A stretch of 64,000 nt of DNA from Candidatus Poribacteria bacterium (GTDB lineage: Bacteria; Poribacteria; WGA-4E; UBA9662). Made by a program: the position numbers and the translations under genes. The stretch is taken from contig JASMLX010000008.1 of assembly GCA_030748495.1 (NCBI GenBank), forward strand, positions 1 through 64,000, written 5' to 3'. Below, piece by piece: positions 53,818-62,426 of the stretch (positions are counted from its first letter, which is position 1; each line of letters opens with the position of its first letter). The notes beneath the pieces were generated by a model. That model was not told the origin of the DNA, ran no database searches, and was given only the letters and a program-made list of their open reading frames with translations.

Positions 53818-55722
53818 ATGAAATCTACCTTTCCGATTCGTGCGGTTTTAGTTGGACTTGCCTGGATTATTTTCCAAAGTGCAACTGCTTCCTATATACA
53901 CGGTAATAGTCTTGGTCAGCTAATTGCGAACCATCTACCGTTAGGTGGATTATTCTTCCTAACCTTACTGGTATTAATCGTCAATCCTCTAATCCATAAG
54001 ATCAATGCTTTGATGGTCTTTTCAGTCTCAGAACTGGTTATTATTTGGATTATGATTTCGGCGGCCTCTGCTGTCCCCGGTTACGGAATGATGGAGTTTT
54101 TGTTCCCGGTACTGGTTGGACCACTACAAAATGCAACACCACAAAACCAGTGGAAGGAGGTTTTGCTACCACATTTACCCGACTGGTCGTACATCTCAGA
54201 TCTACAGGCAGTTACGACATTTTTCCAGGGCGAATCATCTGTACCGTGGTCAGTATGGACGATACCCGCCGCTTTCTGGCTGAGCACTAGTTTAGTCTTG
54301 TCGGTGATCGTTATATGTTGGAGTGTATTGATTCGCAGGCAGTGGGTCGAGCAGGAACGCTATCCATTTCCACTAGTGCAAATTCCGAAGATGGTTGTTA
54401 CGCCGGCATCAGGGAAAATTTTCAACCATTTTCTTCGAAACCGCCTCTTGTGGGTTGGCCTACTAGCAGCTATTGGCATCCACTTACTCCGAGGGTTACA
54501 CCGCTACGATCCGTCGATTCCTTATGTCCAAATCTCTTATAGTTTTGCTCCATTAATTACGGAAAAGCCTTGGATAGCGTTAGTTCAAGGCTGGCCACTC
54601 TGGGGGCGGATATACTTGGCCGTAATTGGTGTTACCTACTTTCTACAATTGGATGTCTCGTTCAGTCTTTGGTTTTTCTTCCTATTCTATAAACTTCAGG
54701 AGGTCGGTATTTTAGCTTTTTCAATTCGAGATATCTCGACGCAACAACAGGTCATGGGCGCAGACTTCGTCTTAATCGGCTTCTTGACCTGGATGGGGAG
54801 ACGACACTTGCAGTCGGTTTTTCTGGCGGTTACCGGATCAGTACGATCGTCTGCGCAGGATAGTCAGTTGATGTCTTATCGACTGGCACTAGCGGGCATA
54901 ATAGTTGGTGGAATAACATTTGTCGCCTTGTTTGGCTCAGCAGGCATGTCGTTACTGGTAGCAATTGTATTTTTGATACTACTTTTAGGTTTGGCAACAA
55001 TTACTTGCTGGATGGTAGCAAACGCAGGAATGTTATTAGTCAATGTTGGTTTGGCGCCGTTTTCCCTGTTGACCACATTCTTTGGCTCTCGTCCAATCGG
55101 ACGAACTAATTTAACCCTGTTGGCCTTTGACCGTTCAGTGCAATCTCACTGGTCTTCCGAATCACTAATGCCTTATGCGATGCAAGGACTGCGGTTATCA
55201 GATCAAGTTGACCGTCACCAACGAAAGCTGATCCCTTTGATGCTTGTCTCCATCCTGATCGCGATTAGTACAGCCTACGTCTGTTCATTGAAGTTTATCT
55301 ATCACCAAGGAGCAACCAGTTTGGAAGGTTGGGTTTACAATTCATTCGGCTTCCGCGGTTTAACGCAAGCCTATACTGCTATTCAAAACCCGTATGATCC
55401 GAGTCTATCGGGCATTATTAGCGCAGGTGTAGGGGGCATTTGGACCGGATTTCTGCTGTTTATGCGACAACGCTTTTTGTGGTGGCCATTTCACCCGATC
55501 GGTTATATTGTCGGTATTACCTATGCACCTTGCCACCTCTGGTTTTCTACCCTTTTGGGATGGACTATCAAAATTTTGCTCCTCAAATTCTTCGGTGTAG
55601 GAGCTTACCGCCGATTACAACCGTTATTTCTGGGACTAATTTTAGGTGAGTATTTCATGTCAGCTTTCTGGATCTTCGTCGGCTTATTTACTCGAGTCAG
55701 CTACTGGGGGCTGCCTCACTAG
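53818..55722 (+). CDS. DUF6785/DUF6784 family polytopic membrane protein, copy 2
   Basis: A 634-residue protein, paralogous along its whole length to the one at 30567. It shares LIRRQWVEQERYPFPLVQIP, WMGRRHLQSVFLAV, FGSRPIGRTNLTLL, RFLWWPFHPIGYIVG and the end FLGLILGEYFMSAFWIFVG. About 14 membrane segments are visible. It lies 110 bases after the dioxygenase gene on the same strand. The repeated occurrence of this family in one window suggests an important transport role in the lineage, but the solute is unknown. ATG 53818 is chosen; no good ribosome binding site is seen. Confidence 0.75.
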   Translation: MKSTFPIRAVLVGLAWIIFQSATASYIHGNSLGQLIANHLPLGGLFFLTLLVLIVNPLIHKINALMVFSVSELVIIWIMISAASAVPGYGMMEFLFPVLVGPLQNATPQNQWKEVLLPHLPDWSYISDLQAVTTFFQGESSVPWSVWTIPAAFWLSTSLVLSVIVICWSVLIRRQWVEQERYPFPLVQIPKMVVTPASGKIFNHFLRNRLLWVGLLAAIGIHLLRGLHRYDPSIPYVQISYSFAPLITEKPWIALVQGWPLWGRIYLAVIGVTYFLQLDVSFSLWFFFLFYKLQEVGILAFSIRDISTQQQVMGADFVLIGFLTWMGRRHLQSVFLAVTGSVRSSAQDSQLMSYRLALAGIIVGGITFVALFGSAGMSLLVAIVFLILLLGLATITCWMVANAGMLLVNVGLAPFSLLTTFFGSRPIGRTNLTLLAFDRSVQSHWSSESLMPYAMQGLRLSDQVDRHQRKLIPLMLVSILIAISTAYVCSLKFIYHQGATSLEGWVYNSFGFRGLTQAYTAIQNPYDPSLSGIISAGVGGIWTGFLLFMRQRFLWWPFHPIGYIVGITYAPCHLWFSTLLGWTIKILLLKFFGVGAYRRLQPLFLGLILGEYFMSAFWIFVGLFTRVSYWGLPH

Positions 55723-55727
55723 AGAAT

Positions 55728-55853
55728 CTATCGGAAAAAGTTCTTGAAAAAATAGACTGCGGCTACTACCATACTAACCGCACCTGCCAGCAACAGATAG
55801 GCCGCTCGCTCAAAACCCTTTTTACCAGAATCAAATTTATATATCTTCTTCAT
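55728..55853 (-). CDS. 41-residue membrane peptide candidate
   Basis: A short minus-strand frame reads MKKIYKFDSGKKGFERAAY and continues as LLLAGAVSMVVAAVYFF KNFFR before TAG. A basic N-terminus, one clear membrane segment (about residues 18-35) and a basic end are typical of real small membrane proteins. It converges with the DUF6785 gene, with five bases between the stops. The ribosome binding site is weak (TTGGA). It could be a genuine small protein or the last part of a lost gene. Confidence 0.45.
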   Translation of the reverse strand: MKKIYKFDSGKKGFERAAYLLLAGAVSMVVAAVYFFKNFFR

Positions 55854-55865
55854 TCCAATCACAGA

Positions 55866-56060
55866 TTATCTTAAAAAGTATCGTTCCATCCATCCAGCGG
55901 TAAAGATCAGCAACCCACCTTCTACGCTGGTAGTGGCTACAGCTAAAAATTCACGGTCTCATCAGAGAGTATACAACATCTCGGTTCCACTATATCTTCG
56001 CCATCCTTGAACAGTTCTTGTACCACTGTGGTTTTCTGCTTATTCAGGCTAACATATATC
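55866..56060 (-). pseudogene. Decayed coding relic, family unknown
   Basis: On the minus strand VVQELFKDGEDIVEPRCCIL is followed, after a one-base frameshift, by FLAVATTSVEGGLLIFTAGW and ERYF before a stop. Protein-like composition in two abutting frames suggests the 3' end of a broken gene. No family is recognised. Confidence 0.3.
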
Positions 56061-56184
56061 TTTGAGAGTAACAAGACTCAGATGTACCTTGTTTTCAGCG
56101 ACCAAACCTAAAACAGAGGAACGATAAATGAGGTGTCAACATCTGGGCCTAGCCAAGAGACATTCACTTTGAAATTCGATTAAA

Positions 56185-56760
56185 GTCAGGTATTTCGATC
56201 ACTAAGATAGCCAAAAGTTTTACACCTTCTCCGACTGCATTATCAAGAGAACTCAAAAGCAGCACAGGGAAACAATTACTTCAGCCAAGAACAACACCAA
56301 CCTAAAAACAAATTAATCAAGCTGACCGAATCAATCCAAGAGTCTATTAATCGAAGCCTGGCTAAGGATTGGAGTCCAGAGCAAATAGCAGATCGACTGA
56401 AAGATGAGCCCAGAATCTCTTGGCACCACGAAACAATCTATCAGTATATTGTCAGAGATAAAAAGAACGGTGGAGAACTCGATCAGTTTCTGCGCCATCA
56501 AAACAAAACCGATCGAAAAGGCGATGGCAATCAACACCATCGCCATGGGATCCCTAATAGAGTTGAGATTGATGAACGTCCTCAAGAAGCAAACTCATCG
56601 ACCGCGAATAGGCAACGGGGAAATAGATCCCATAACCAGGAAAAGCTCATCGAGGTGCGATCTTATACTATGGATGACCGAAAATCAAAAATAGGCTTAG
56701 CAGCACCTCTTTCTTTTCTGACAACAAGCTTCGCCGGTTAAAGATGTGATGATAGCTAAT
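56185..56760 (+). pseudogene. Decayed IS30-family transposase
   Basis: On the + strand KIAKSFTPSPTALSRELKSS is the N-terminal helix-turn-helix of IS30 transposases. After a frameshift INRSLAKDWSPEQIADRLKD, HHETIYQYIV and PNRVEIDERP follow in the next frame, also typical. Then the DDE part breaks into several frames (SRIG/NRIGNGE, MTENQK). No start codon opens the main frame, which is why it is invisible to simple gene calling. The element is dead; terminal repeats were not found by eye. Confidence 0.75.
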
Positions 56761-56929
56761 ACCTGCCGGAAGGTTATTGACTGGCGAGGTAATCTTTCTG
56801 ACCTCAGGTTCTAGGTTCCTGATAGGAGTTGATTTCGATAGATTACTTCACCTTTAATAACTTGTGACTTAATAACTAGAGTTTAGAGTCTCACCAAACA
56901 AATAGGAGAAACAATGTATAAAAATAGTT

Positions 56930-57900
56930 GACATTGCGGCCCAAAAATCGTTGCCGCTCCTGGAACCGCTTTGGCTTTTTAACAGCTGTTCCAGGAGCGG
57001 CCAGAAGAAGGAAATTACAACACTCCACTTCTGGAGGCCGCAATCAACCTCAAAGGATATTCTCCTATCCCAAACGAACTCTTCTCTTGGATCACATTTT
57101 TAACCCCCGTGCTACCTCTACGTTCGGTTGGTACTTTTTTAGAGCTACTAATTCCATGTTAACAGCCACAGGCTTTGTAACTGAGGCCTATTTGATGTTG
57201 AGCAGGGAAAATGGTCCTGGTTAGCATTCGCCAGACAATTTGTCCGCTTATGTTGAACCATTATACAGAATGATGTGGTTCACCTGGCCATCGATGATAC
57301 TTTGACACTGGGTGCATCTTCCTCTGTCAGAGGACAATGTTGGGTGAGTTTGGCCATGGATCAAGCACCTTTGGCTCGGCCACGGTGATCCAGATTAATA
57401 CCCCGTGCCAGTACAGTTGATTGCAGCCAAGACCTGGTTCCGGGATTAAAATTCGGGTGCTGGTCGATAGTTGGTATCTGAGACCGACCTTGATTCAGTC
57501 AATGCTGGAAGGTGGTTTGGAGGTTATTGGGCCGGTTGTCTGATGAACCAGCCAAAAGAAAGATAAAACCAAGAGGCTGACCCAGAAAGTATGGAGCCAA
57601 ATAGACACCGAAACGGATCGCCCATTGAAAGAAAAAGTATATTCCAATTTCAACTGGATCAATTCTTTTCTTAGTTGTTTGAACTCTAATGAATCTATTG
57701 GATGGTATCAGAACCTTGTTGGTCTAATACTTGATTGACTTTAAGGTTCGGTTCCTTCAAGGTTTGTCTGTAATTCTACTTCAGTTGATCTCAGAATTGG
57801 TCTTCTGGTTCCTGATTACTGAGAAAGCGCTTCAATCTATCCGTTTCACTAAATCGGTTAGTACCCAGATAGATAGTGTTGGACGTGCCGTTTGGATTTC
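56930..57900 (+). pseudogene. Decayed DDE transposase (IS701/IS4-like)
   Basis: Pieces on the + strand in differing frames read WSWLAFARQFVRLC, NDVVHLAIDDTLTLG, IRVLVDSWYLRPTLIQSML and GLEVIGPVV. The DDT motif and the VDSWYLR segment with a second Asp are as in DDE endonucleases of IS701/IS4-like elements. Many stops lie between. The element begins near a nested inverted repeat at 56933-57044 and continues to about 57900 in debris. It follows directly after the IS30 relic. Confidence 0.6.
56933..57044. repeat. Nested perfect inverted repeats at the start of a transposase relic
   Basis: An inner 14-base pair of arms (56953-56966 and 56988-57001, GCCGCTCCTGGAAC and its complement) is enclosed by an outer 9-base pair (56933-56941 ATTGCGGCC and 57036-57044 GGCCGCAAT). 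The inner loop is 21 bases. The structure lies where the transposase relic begins; it may be an IS end or a hairpin limiting read-through from outside. Confidence 0.6.
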
Positions 57901-58291
57901 TCCAGTTCTGTTCTTAAAAGGTCCTTGATATCATTGATAGTCAGTTTTTTCATCTCTGGATTTTATCGGGTTGAATTATAGAGAGATTGTGTCACCTACA
58001 TTACAGGCGGAAAGAGATTTGTTTGGATTATCTGAGAATACCACAACCTAAAGATGATTGGAATTGCTTTGTTTCAAGTATAGATTGGAGATCCAGTGGA
58101 ATGGCAAAACGGAAGAGATCGGAACTTTCTGTCTTACAACGAACGAGATACGAGGGATGCATAATACGAAGTGTGTCCTTCAGTGTGTCCAAATTGGACA
58201 AAAGGGTCAATATTCGTATCAGGAGGTTAGTAAAACCCAGTCATAGTAAGGGGTTGTGTAAAAATGGAAGAGTCTAAAGGAATAGTCTAAT

Positions 58292-59200
58292 CTAAACCAA
58301 TCCTTGCCGTTTGGCCAAATAGGCAGACAAAGCAAAATCAAGTGGAGTTGCCGTGTCGATCGTGTTATAATCGATATTCGATTTTGCTGCCGCTTGCTGG
58401 TAGGTCTGGATAAAATCGTTATGATGTTGTAGGTAGGTTTGCCGAATTGCATTTGGATCTGCTGTAATTTCGTGGTCGGTTTCGGCATCTACAAAGCGAG
58501 CCGTTTGATTGAAATCGAAGGTCAGTTCTTGACGGTCTAGCAGATGGAACACAATTACTTCGTGGCCATTATAGCGGAAATGCTCTAATGCATTAATCAC
58601 TGATTCAGTCTCCTCGGCATATAAATCCGATAGTAAGATAACGAGACCTCGCTTGGTTAGGCGTTGCGCTATTTGATGTAAAGGCTCAGCTAGTTGCGTC
58701 TGTTTCTGAACTTCAATCTGGTGTAGCATTTGTAGAATAGTATGCAGATGGACAGGGGAACTTCGAGCTGGCATAAATTGACGAAGGGCACCATCGAAGT
58801 AAGCAAAACCAACTGCGTCCCGCTGTCGGATCATAAAGTAGGCCAATGACGCCGCCAGATAGGAAGCATAATCCAGCTTGGTTAGCTCCATTGACGTATA
58901 GGTCATGGAGGCACTTGTATCCAGCAATAGGTAGCAGTAGAGGTTAGTTTCCTCCTCAAATTGCTTGATATAGTGTCGGTTCGTTCGTCCGTAGACTTTC
59001 CAGTCAATATGTTTAGTATCGTCACCCGGTATATATTGGCGGTACTGCGCAAATTCGATACTAAACCCATGATAAGGACTTTTGTGGAGGCCAGAGATAA
59101 AGCCTTCAACTACGAACTTGGCAATTAACTCTAAACTTCCGATCCTCGCCAATAGTGTTGGATCCAAAAACTTAATGTCTGATTCAGGTCGTTGTTGCAC
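58292..59200 (-). CDS. DUF58 domain protein
   Basis: A 302-residue protein of the DUF58/von Willebrand A-like family. FSIEFAQYRQYIPGDDTKHIDWKVYGRT (core PGDDTKHIDWKVYGRT) and the following FEEETNLYCYLLLDTSASM with a MIDAS-like DTSASM are diagnostic. The C-terminal half (VILLSDLYAE, VIVFHLLDRQEL) continues the Rossmann-like vWA fold. DUF58 genes usually stand next to a MoxR ATPase, which is not present here. The GTG at 59200 gives a 26-base overlap with the divergent lipoprotein gene, so the true start may lie slightly inside. Confidence 0.88.
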   Translation of the reverse strand: MQQRPESDIKFLDPTLLARIGSLELIAKFVVEGFISGLHKSPYHGFSIEFAQYRQYIPGDDTKHIDWKVYGRTNRHYIKQFEEETNLYCYLLLDTSASMTYTSMELTKLDYASYLAASLAYFMIRQRDAVGFAYFDGALRQFMPARSSPVHLHTILQMLHQIEVQKQTQLAEPLHQIAQRLTKRGLVILLSDLYAEETESVINALEHFRYNGHEVIVFHLLDRQELTFDFNQTARFVDAETDHEITADPNAIRQTYLQHHNDFIQTYQQAAAKSNIDYNTIDTATPLDFALSAYLAKRQGLV

Positions 59201-59801
59201 CTTTGGTCCCGTCTATTTACTGATCTTTTGTTTGGTAAGTGTCAGTGGATGTGGATCTGCGCCAACGGCTAAGCAGATCAATACTGGACGTTCAGTTTTC
59301 TTTTCACCTGATCGAATCAGAACTATCGCCATCATGCCTTTGAACGGTACCAATACCAATAGAGCACAGGAACTTACCCGTGAATTGACGGTCCAGATCT
59401 TACAACTAAATCGATTTGAAATCGTCGACCACTACAAAGTCGCAACGCTAGTAGAAGATGAAGGATTGGAGGGAATCGATCTCAGCGATACACTGGTCAA
59501 AAACATCGCCCGCAAGTTGCAGGCTGATGCTATTCTGCTGGGTGAGGTCACCAACTTTCAGGAACCGGAATCCCCCTACCCGCTGTTGCGAAAACCACCC
59601 TTCATTGGCTTAAGCCTTCGTATCGTGAGTATCAATCAAACTATGCCGATGACAATCTGGAGCCTAAACGATACTTTTGACAGCCGTGATCGTCAGGTAA
59701 AACAATACGTTAAGCGCTCAGAACGCCGTCGACTAAGTACCGATCCGTACTTTCTAATCCAAGTCATAGCCAAAGAAATTGCCAGAACATTCGCTTTCTA
59801 A
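59175..59801 (+). CDS. Lipoprotein with CsgG/GNA1162-like domain
   Basis: A 208-residue protein with a signal ending in the lipobox VSGC (LLIFCLVSVSGC, Cys near residue 26). A domain follows with IRTIAIMPLNGTNTNRAQEL, LTVQILQLNRFEIVDHYKV and IARKLQADAILLGEVTNF. That is the pattern of the TolB-N-like fold found in CsgG, GNA1162 and FlgO lipoproteins. It is probably periplasmic or outer-membrane. ATG 59175 is chosen because the lipoprotein signal starts there; the longer frame from 59082 lies antisense to the DUF58 gene. Confidence 0.75.
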   Translation: MSDSGRCCTFGPVYLLIFCLVSVSGCGSAPTAKQINTGRSVFFSPDRIRTIAIMPLNGTNTNRAQELTRELTVQILQLNRFEIVDHYKVATLVEDEGLEGIDLSDTLVKNIARKLQADAILLGEVTNFQEPESPYPLLRKPPFIGLSLRIVSINQTMPMTIWSLNDTFDSRDRQVKQYVKRSERRRLSTDPYFLIQVIAKEIARTFAF

Positions 59802-59864
59802 GCGACATTTCCGATCTCTGATCAAGTCGAGGGTGCCAATCTTTGGTTGGCACTCGATCCGGGA

Positions 59865-60941
59865 TTATGCTTGGCGTTGCGCCAGCATAGCGGCGCCAAC
59901 CAACCCGGCCCGATTTCCGAGTTTGGCTGCAACGATTTGTAAACTCTCGGCATTAGTGTCCATTGCTCTTTGCTGAACTTCAACTCGAATGGGTTCAAAG
60001 AGCAACTTTTCCCCGGCCGCTGCCACACCGCCACCGATGATCACCATTTGTGGGTTCAGAATGTGGGCGAATGACGTCAGTGCAATCCCAATATACCTTG
60101 CTGTTTCGGCAAAAATTTCAATAGCGACGGGATCCCCATCTACTGCTGCTTCAGCAATAGTTTGGGGGGTTAACGCTCTAAGTTGGTTTTCTAAGCCGGG
60201 AGAACGACGAACCTCCTTGATAATTTTGGCTCGAGTTCGTTCCACGATCTGACCTCCTCCAACGTAGGCTTCTAAACAACCATAGTTACCACAGCCACAT
60301 TGTCGACCATCACCGAAAATAATTGTATGCCCTAGCTCTGCGCCAACATATCGATTACCGTGAAAGATCTGACCATCGATAATAATACCACCACCGACTC
60401 CCGTTCCAAGCGTTAGGCAGACTACGTCGTTCATACCAATTCCGGCCCCTTGCCGTAACTCGCCGTAGGCCATAGCATTGCCGTCGTTCTCAATGTGAAT
60501 TGGCAAATTAGCGATTCCGGGTTTAAGCTGCTGCTGAACCAAGTTAACCAGTGGAATATCGCGCCAACCTTGAAAGTTGGGTGAGAAATGAACCACGCCT
60601 TGGCTTGGAATAATTAGGCCCGGTGTACCGATACCGATACCGACTAAATGTCCCAGGACATGTTCCTGTCTCCCAATTAGATTCGAAGACTCGTTCGATC
60701 GGGAATTTAGATTTCTGTCTGTTGCCTGTATCTCATCGAGCAAACTGTGAATTGCCTCAGCTATATTGCGGGCGACCACTTCAGCTCCATCATTAGCCTG
60801 ACTTGGTATGGTCAGGTCAGCGATAATGTCCCCGTTATCAAGTACAAGTCCAGCTTTGATTTGTGTGCCGCCCAGATCGACACCGACACTGTAGTCATTA
60901 GTTGTAGATTGGGTCGTGTCTTTGATAGGATCTACTTTCAT
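59865..60941 (-). CDS. ROK-family sugar kinase (glucokinase-like)
   Basis: A 358-residue kinase. The phosphate motif GVDLGGTQIKAGLV lies at about 20-33. ENDGNAMAYGELRQGAG follows, with the catalytic Asp in ENDGNA, then LTLGTGVGGGIIIDGQ. The zinc site is CGCGNYGCLEAY, preceded by the glucose-binding ELGHT. This combination is typical of ROK glucokinases; the same family includes repressors, but no DNA-binding domain is present here. It is the last gene of the minus-strand run led by the sensor kinase, 45 bases after the AccD-like gene. Confidence 0.9.
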   Translation of the reverse strand: MKVDPIKDTTQSTTNDYSVGVDLGGTQIKAGLVLDNGDIIADLTIPSQANDGAEVVARNIAEAIHSLLDEIQATDRNLNSRSNESSNLIGRQEHVLGHLVGIGIGTPGLIIPSQGVVHFSPNFQGWRDIPLVNLVQQQLKPGIANLPIHIENDGNAMAYGELRQGAGIGMNDVVCLTLGTGVGGGIIIDGQIFHGNRYVGAELGHTIIFGDGRQCGCGNYGCLEAYVGGGQIVERTRAKIIKEVRRSPGLENQLRALTPQTIAEAAVDGDPVAIEIFAETARYIGIALTSFAHILNPQMVIIGGGVAAAGEKLLFEPIRVEVQQRAMDTNAESLQIVAAKLGNRAGLVGAAMLAQRQA

Positions 60942-60986
60942 CGTTGTCCTCCTTAATCGAGGGTATGAAGTATAAAAAAGTTATTT

Positions 60987-61961
60987 CTAACTTCTCCCCG
61001 CCGGATTGCTCCATGCTATAAATTGGATCAGCAATTGCGGTAGCGATTGCCGGCTTGAAACCCGATCGATAAAACCATTGGGCGGCGATTGAGTGGTTGG
61101 CTTCTCGATCGTCTGTTCTAATAAAACAATATCTCCCAAGGGAAAATTGGTTTGGTAGCATTGATGTACCTGCTCATATACTAACTGTCCATCATCTACC
61201 TGCTCCGGTTGGCTCTCTAGTGACCTGACCAACCAAGAGTCATGGGATTTCGTCTCCTCTGTGGTTAAATCTGTTGCTGTATTCACCGGTGTTGGAACCG
61301 TGGAGGTTAGAATAGTCATGTGTACCTGTTGGCCGAGTCCTTTCAGTTTCACCGATAAGCAGGTTAGATCTATCGCTGAAAGTGAAGTTATCGGTGTGGT
61401 TGCAGACGCAATACCTGTCCTCGACTGTGTGGATGCCCCTTCGAGTCTTGGTTGCGACATGTCGAAGAGTTGGGACGAAGGGGTTTTCGCCGGGTTATAG
61501 TCCGAAGGAATAAATGTAATCAATGGAGACTGTTGATCTATGGCTAATTCAACCGCTCGCAGTGGCAGTGTCAAGCTAGTTGGAATCCCTGTCAATATAA
61601 CGACATTACAGTTACCGATCAGGCCCAAGCCAACTACTGCTTGGTGGTGCTCTAATAGTTTAGTTGGCTCAATCTGGGAGAAATCAGGATCGTCTGTACT
61701 CATGTATTCAACTGAATCCAAGATCTGACGTATGCGCTGATCATTCGGCATTGGATTATTATATTGGCAACGAGGGCAGGTATATAGGTTGCGCACCAAT
61801 ATTTTTTTAAACACCAACTCCTTACATCCTCGGCATTTAATCCATAGTACCTGCTCATTATCTGTTGGAGCTAGATCTGAAGAGGATGACGATGCATGAA
61901 GCCCGCTATCTGAAGACCGGCTTGATATGTCGGTGCCGCCGGTTGCTACCGGTTTCTTCAT
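60987..61961 (-). CDS. AccD-like protein lacking the carboxyltransferase motifs
   Basis: A 324-residue protein. After a Ser-rich N-terminus, residues 40-75 form the zinc ribbon of acetyl-CoA carboxylase beta (LWIKCRGC, then YTCPRCQY; Cys43, Cys46, Cys62, Cys65). VVGLGLIGNCNVVIL and LPLRAVELAIDQQSPLITFI follow the crotonase-like fold of AccD. The end VLLEQTIEKP, then NGFIDRVSSRQSLPQLLIQF, also matches AccD. But the catalytic glycine-rich segments (SGGARMQEG, GGVTASFA in AccD) are replaced by Ser/Thr-rich low-complexity sequence. It looks like a degenerate, regulatory or pseudoenzyme paralogue, encoded downstream of the RsbW-like gene. Confidence 0.65.
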   Translation of the reverse strand: MKKPVATGGTDISSRSSDSGLHASSSSSDLAPTDNEQVLWIKCRGCKELVFKKILVRNLYTCPRCQYNNPMPNDQRIRQILDSVEYMSTDDPDFSQIEPTKLLEHHQAVVGLGLIGNCNVVILTGIPTSLTLPLRAVELAIDQQSPLITFIPSDYNPAKTPSSQLFDMSQPRLEGASTQSRTGIASATTPITSLSAIDLTCLSVKLKGLGQQVHMTILTSTVPTPVNTATDLTTEETKSHDSWLVRSLESQPEQVDDGQLVYEQVHQCYQTNFPLGDIVLLEQTIEKPTTQSPPNGFIDRVSSRQSLPQLLIQFIAWSNPAGRS

Positions 61962-62010
61962 CTTACTCCTTTTCCTAGTTTAATAGTGATTAGTTGAGTA
62001 AATTCCCAAC

Positions 62011-62424
62011 TCAATTTTTAATCCTTTTGATCATCTTAACCGAAGCAATGTCATAAATTACCTCATCCATATATGCGTCGATCAGTTGCAAGCCACGTCC
62101 AGCCGACCGCGTGAGATTATTATCTCCCCCTGCTTCCGCCAAAGAGAAGCTCTCCTGTAGTTTGTGTTGATTTAGACAGCCACTGTCTTGAACCAGAATC
62201 GTCATTTTTTCGGATGATGCTTGAAATTCAAAGTGCACATACTTTTCTGGATCGGCGGCATTACCATGTTTAATAGCGTTCGTACCAGCCTCAATAACAG
62301 CTAGATTGATTTGATGCGAGATTTGTTCGTCGACCTGCATCAAGTTTAACATTTCAGAGATCAAGGCATCGAGTAAATGAATACTCTCAATGGTGCTAGG
62401 TAGATCTAACCGAACAGCCCGCAT
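62011..62424 (-). CDS. RsbW-like anti-sigma factor kinase / HATPase protein
   Basis: A 137-residue GHKL ATPase of the RsbW/SpoIIAB type. The N-box is INLAVIEAGTNAIKHGN, then ILVQDSGC and the G-box AGRGLQLIDAYMDEV. In partner-switching systems such a protein phosphorylates a STAS antagonist or binds a sigma factor. Its start lies two bases from the stop of the RsbU-like gene, so the two are translationally coupled. No STAS protein or sigma factor is encoded in the window. Confidence 0.88.
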   Translation of the reverse strand: MRAVRLDLPSTIESIHLLDALISEMLNLMQVDEQISHQINLAVIEAGTNAIKHGNAADPEKYVHFEFQASSEKMTILVQDSGCLNQHKLQESFSLAEAGGDNNLTRSAGRGLQLIDAYMDEVIYDIASVKMIKRIKN

Positions 62425-62426
62425 GG

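Noticed and set aside
56404-56694. 96-codon + strand open frame
   Set aside because: The IS30 transposase similarity is in a different frame over the same stretch, so this frame is a by-product of the decayed element.
57731-58277. Several short open frames after the transposase relic
   Set aside because: They have no ribosome binding sites or recognisable features and lie in or next to insertion-sequence debris.
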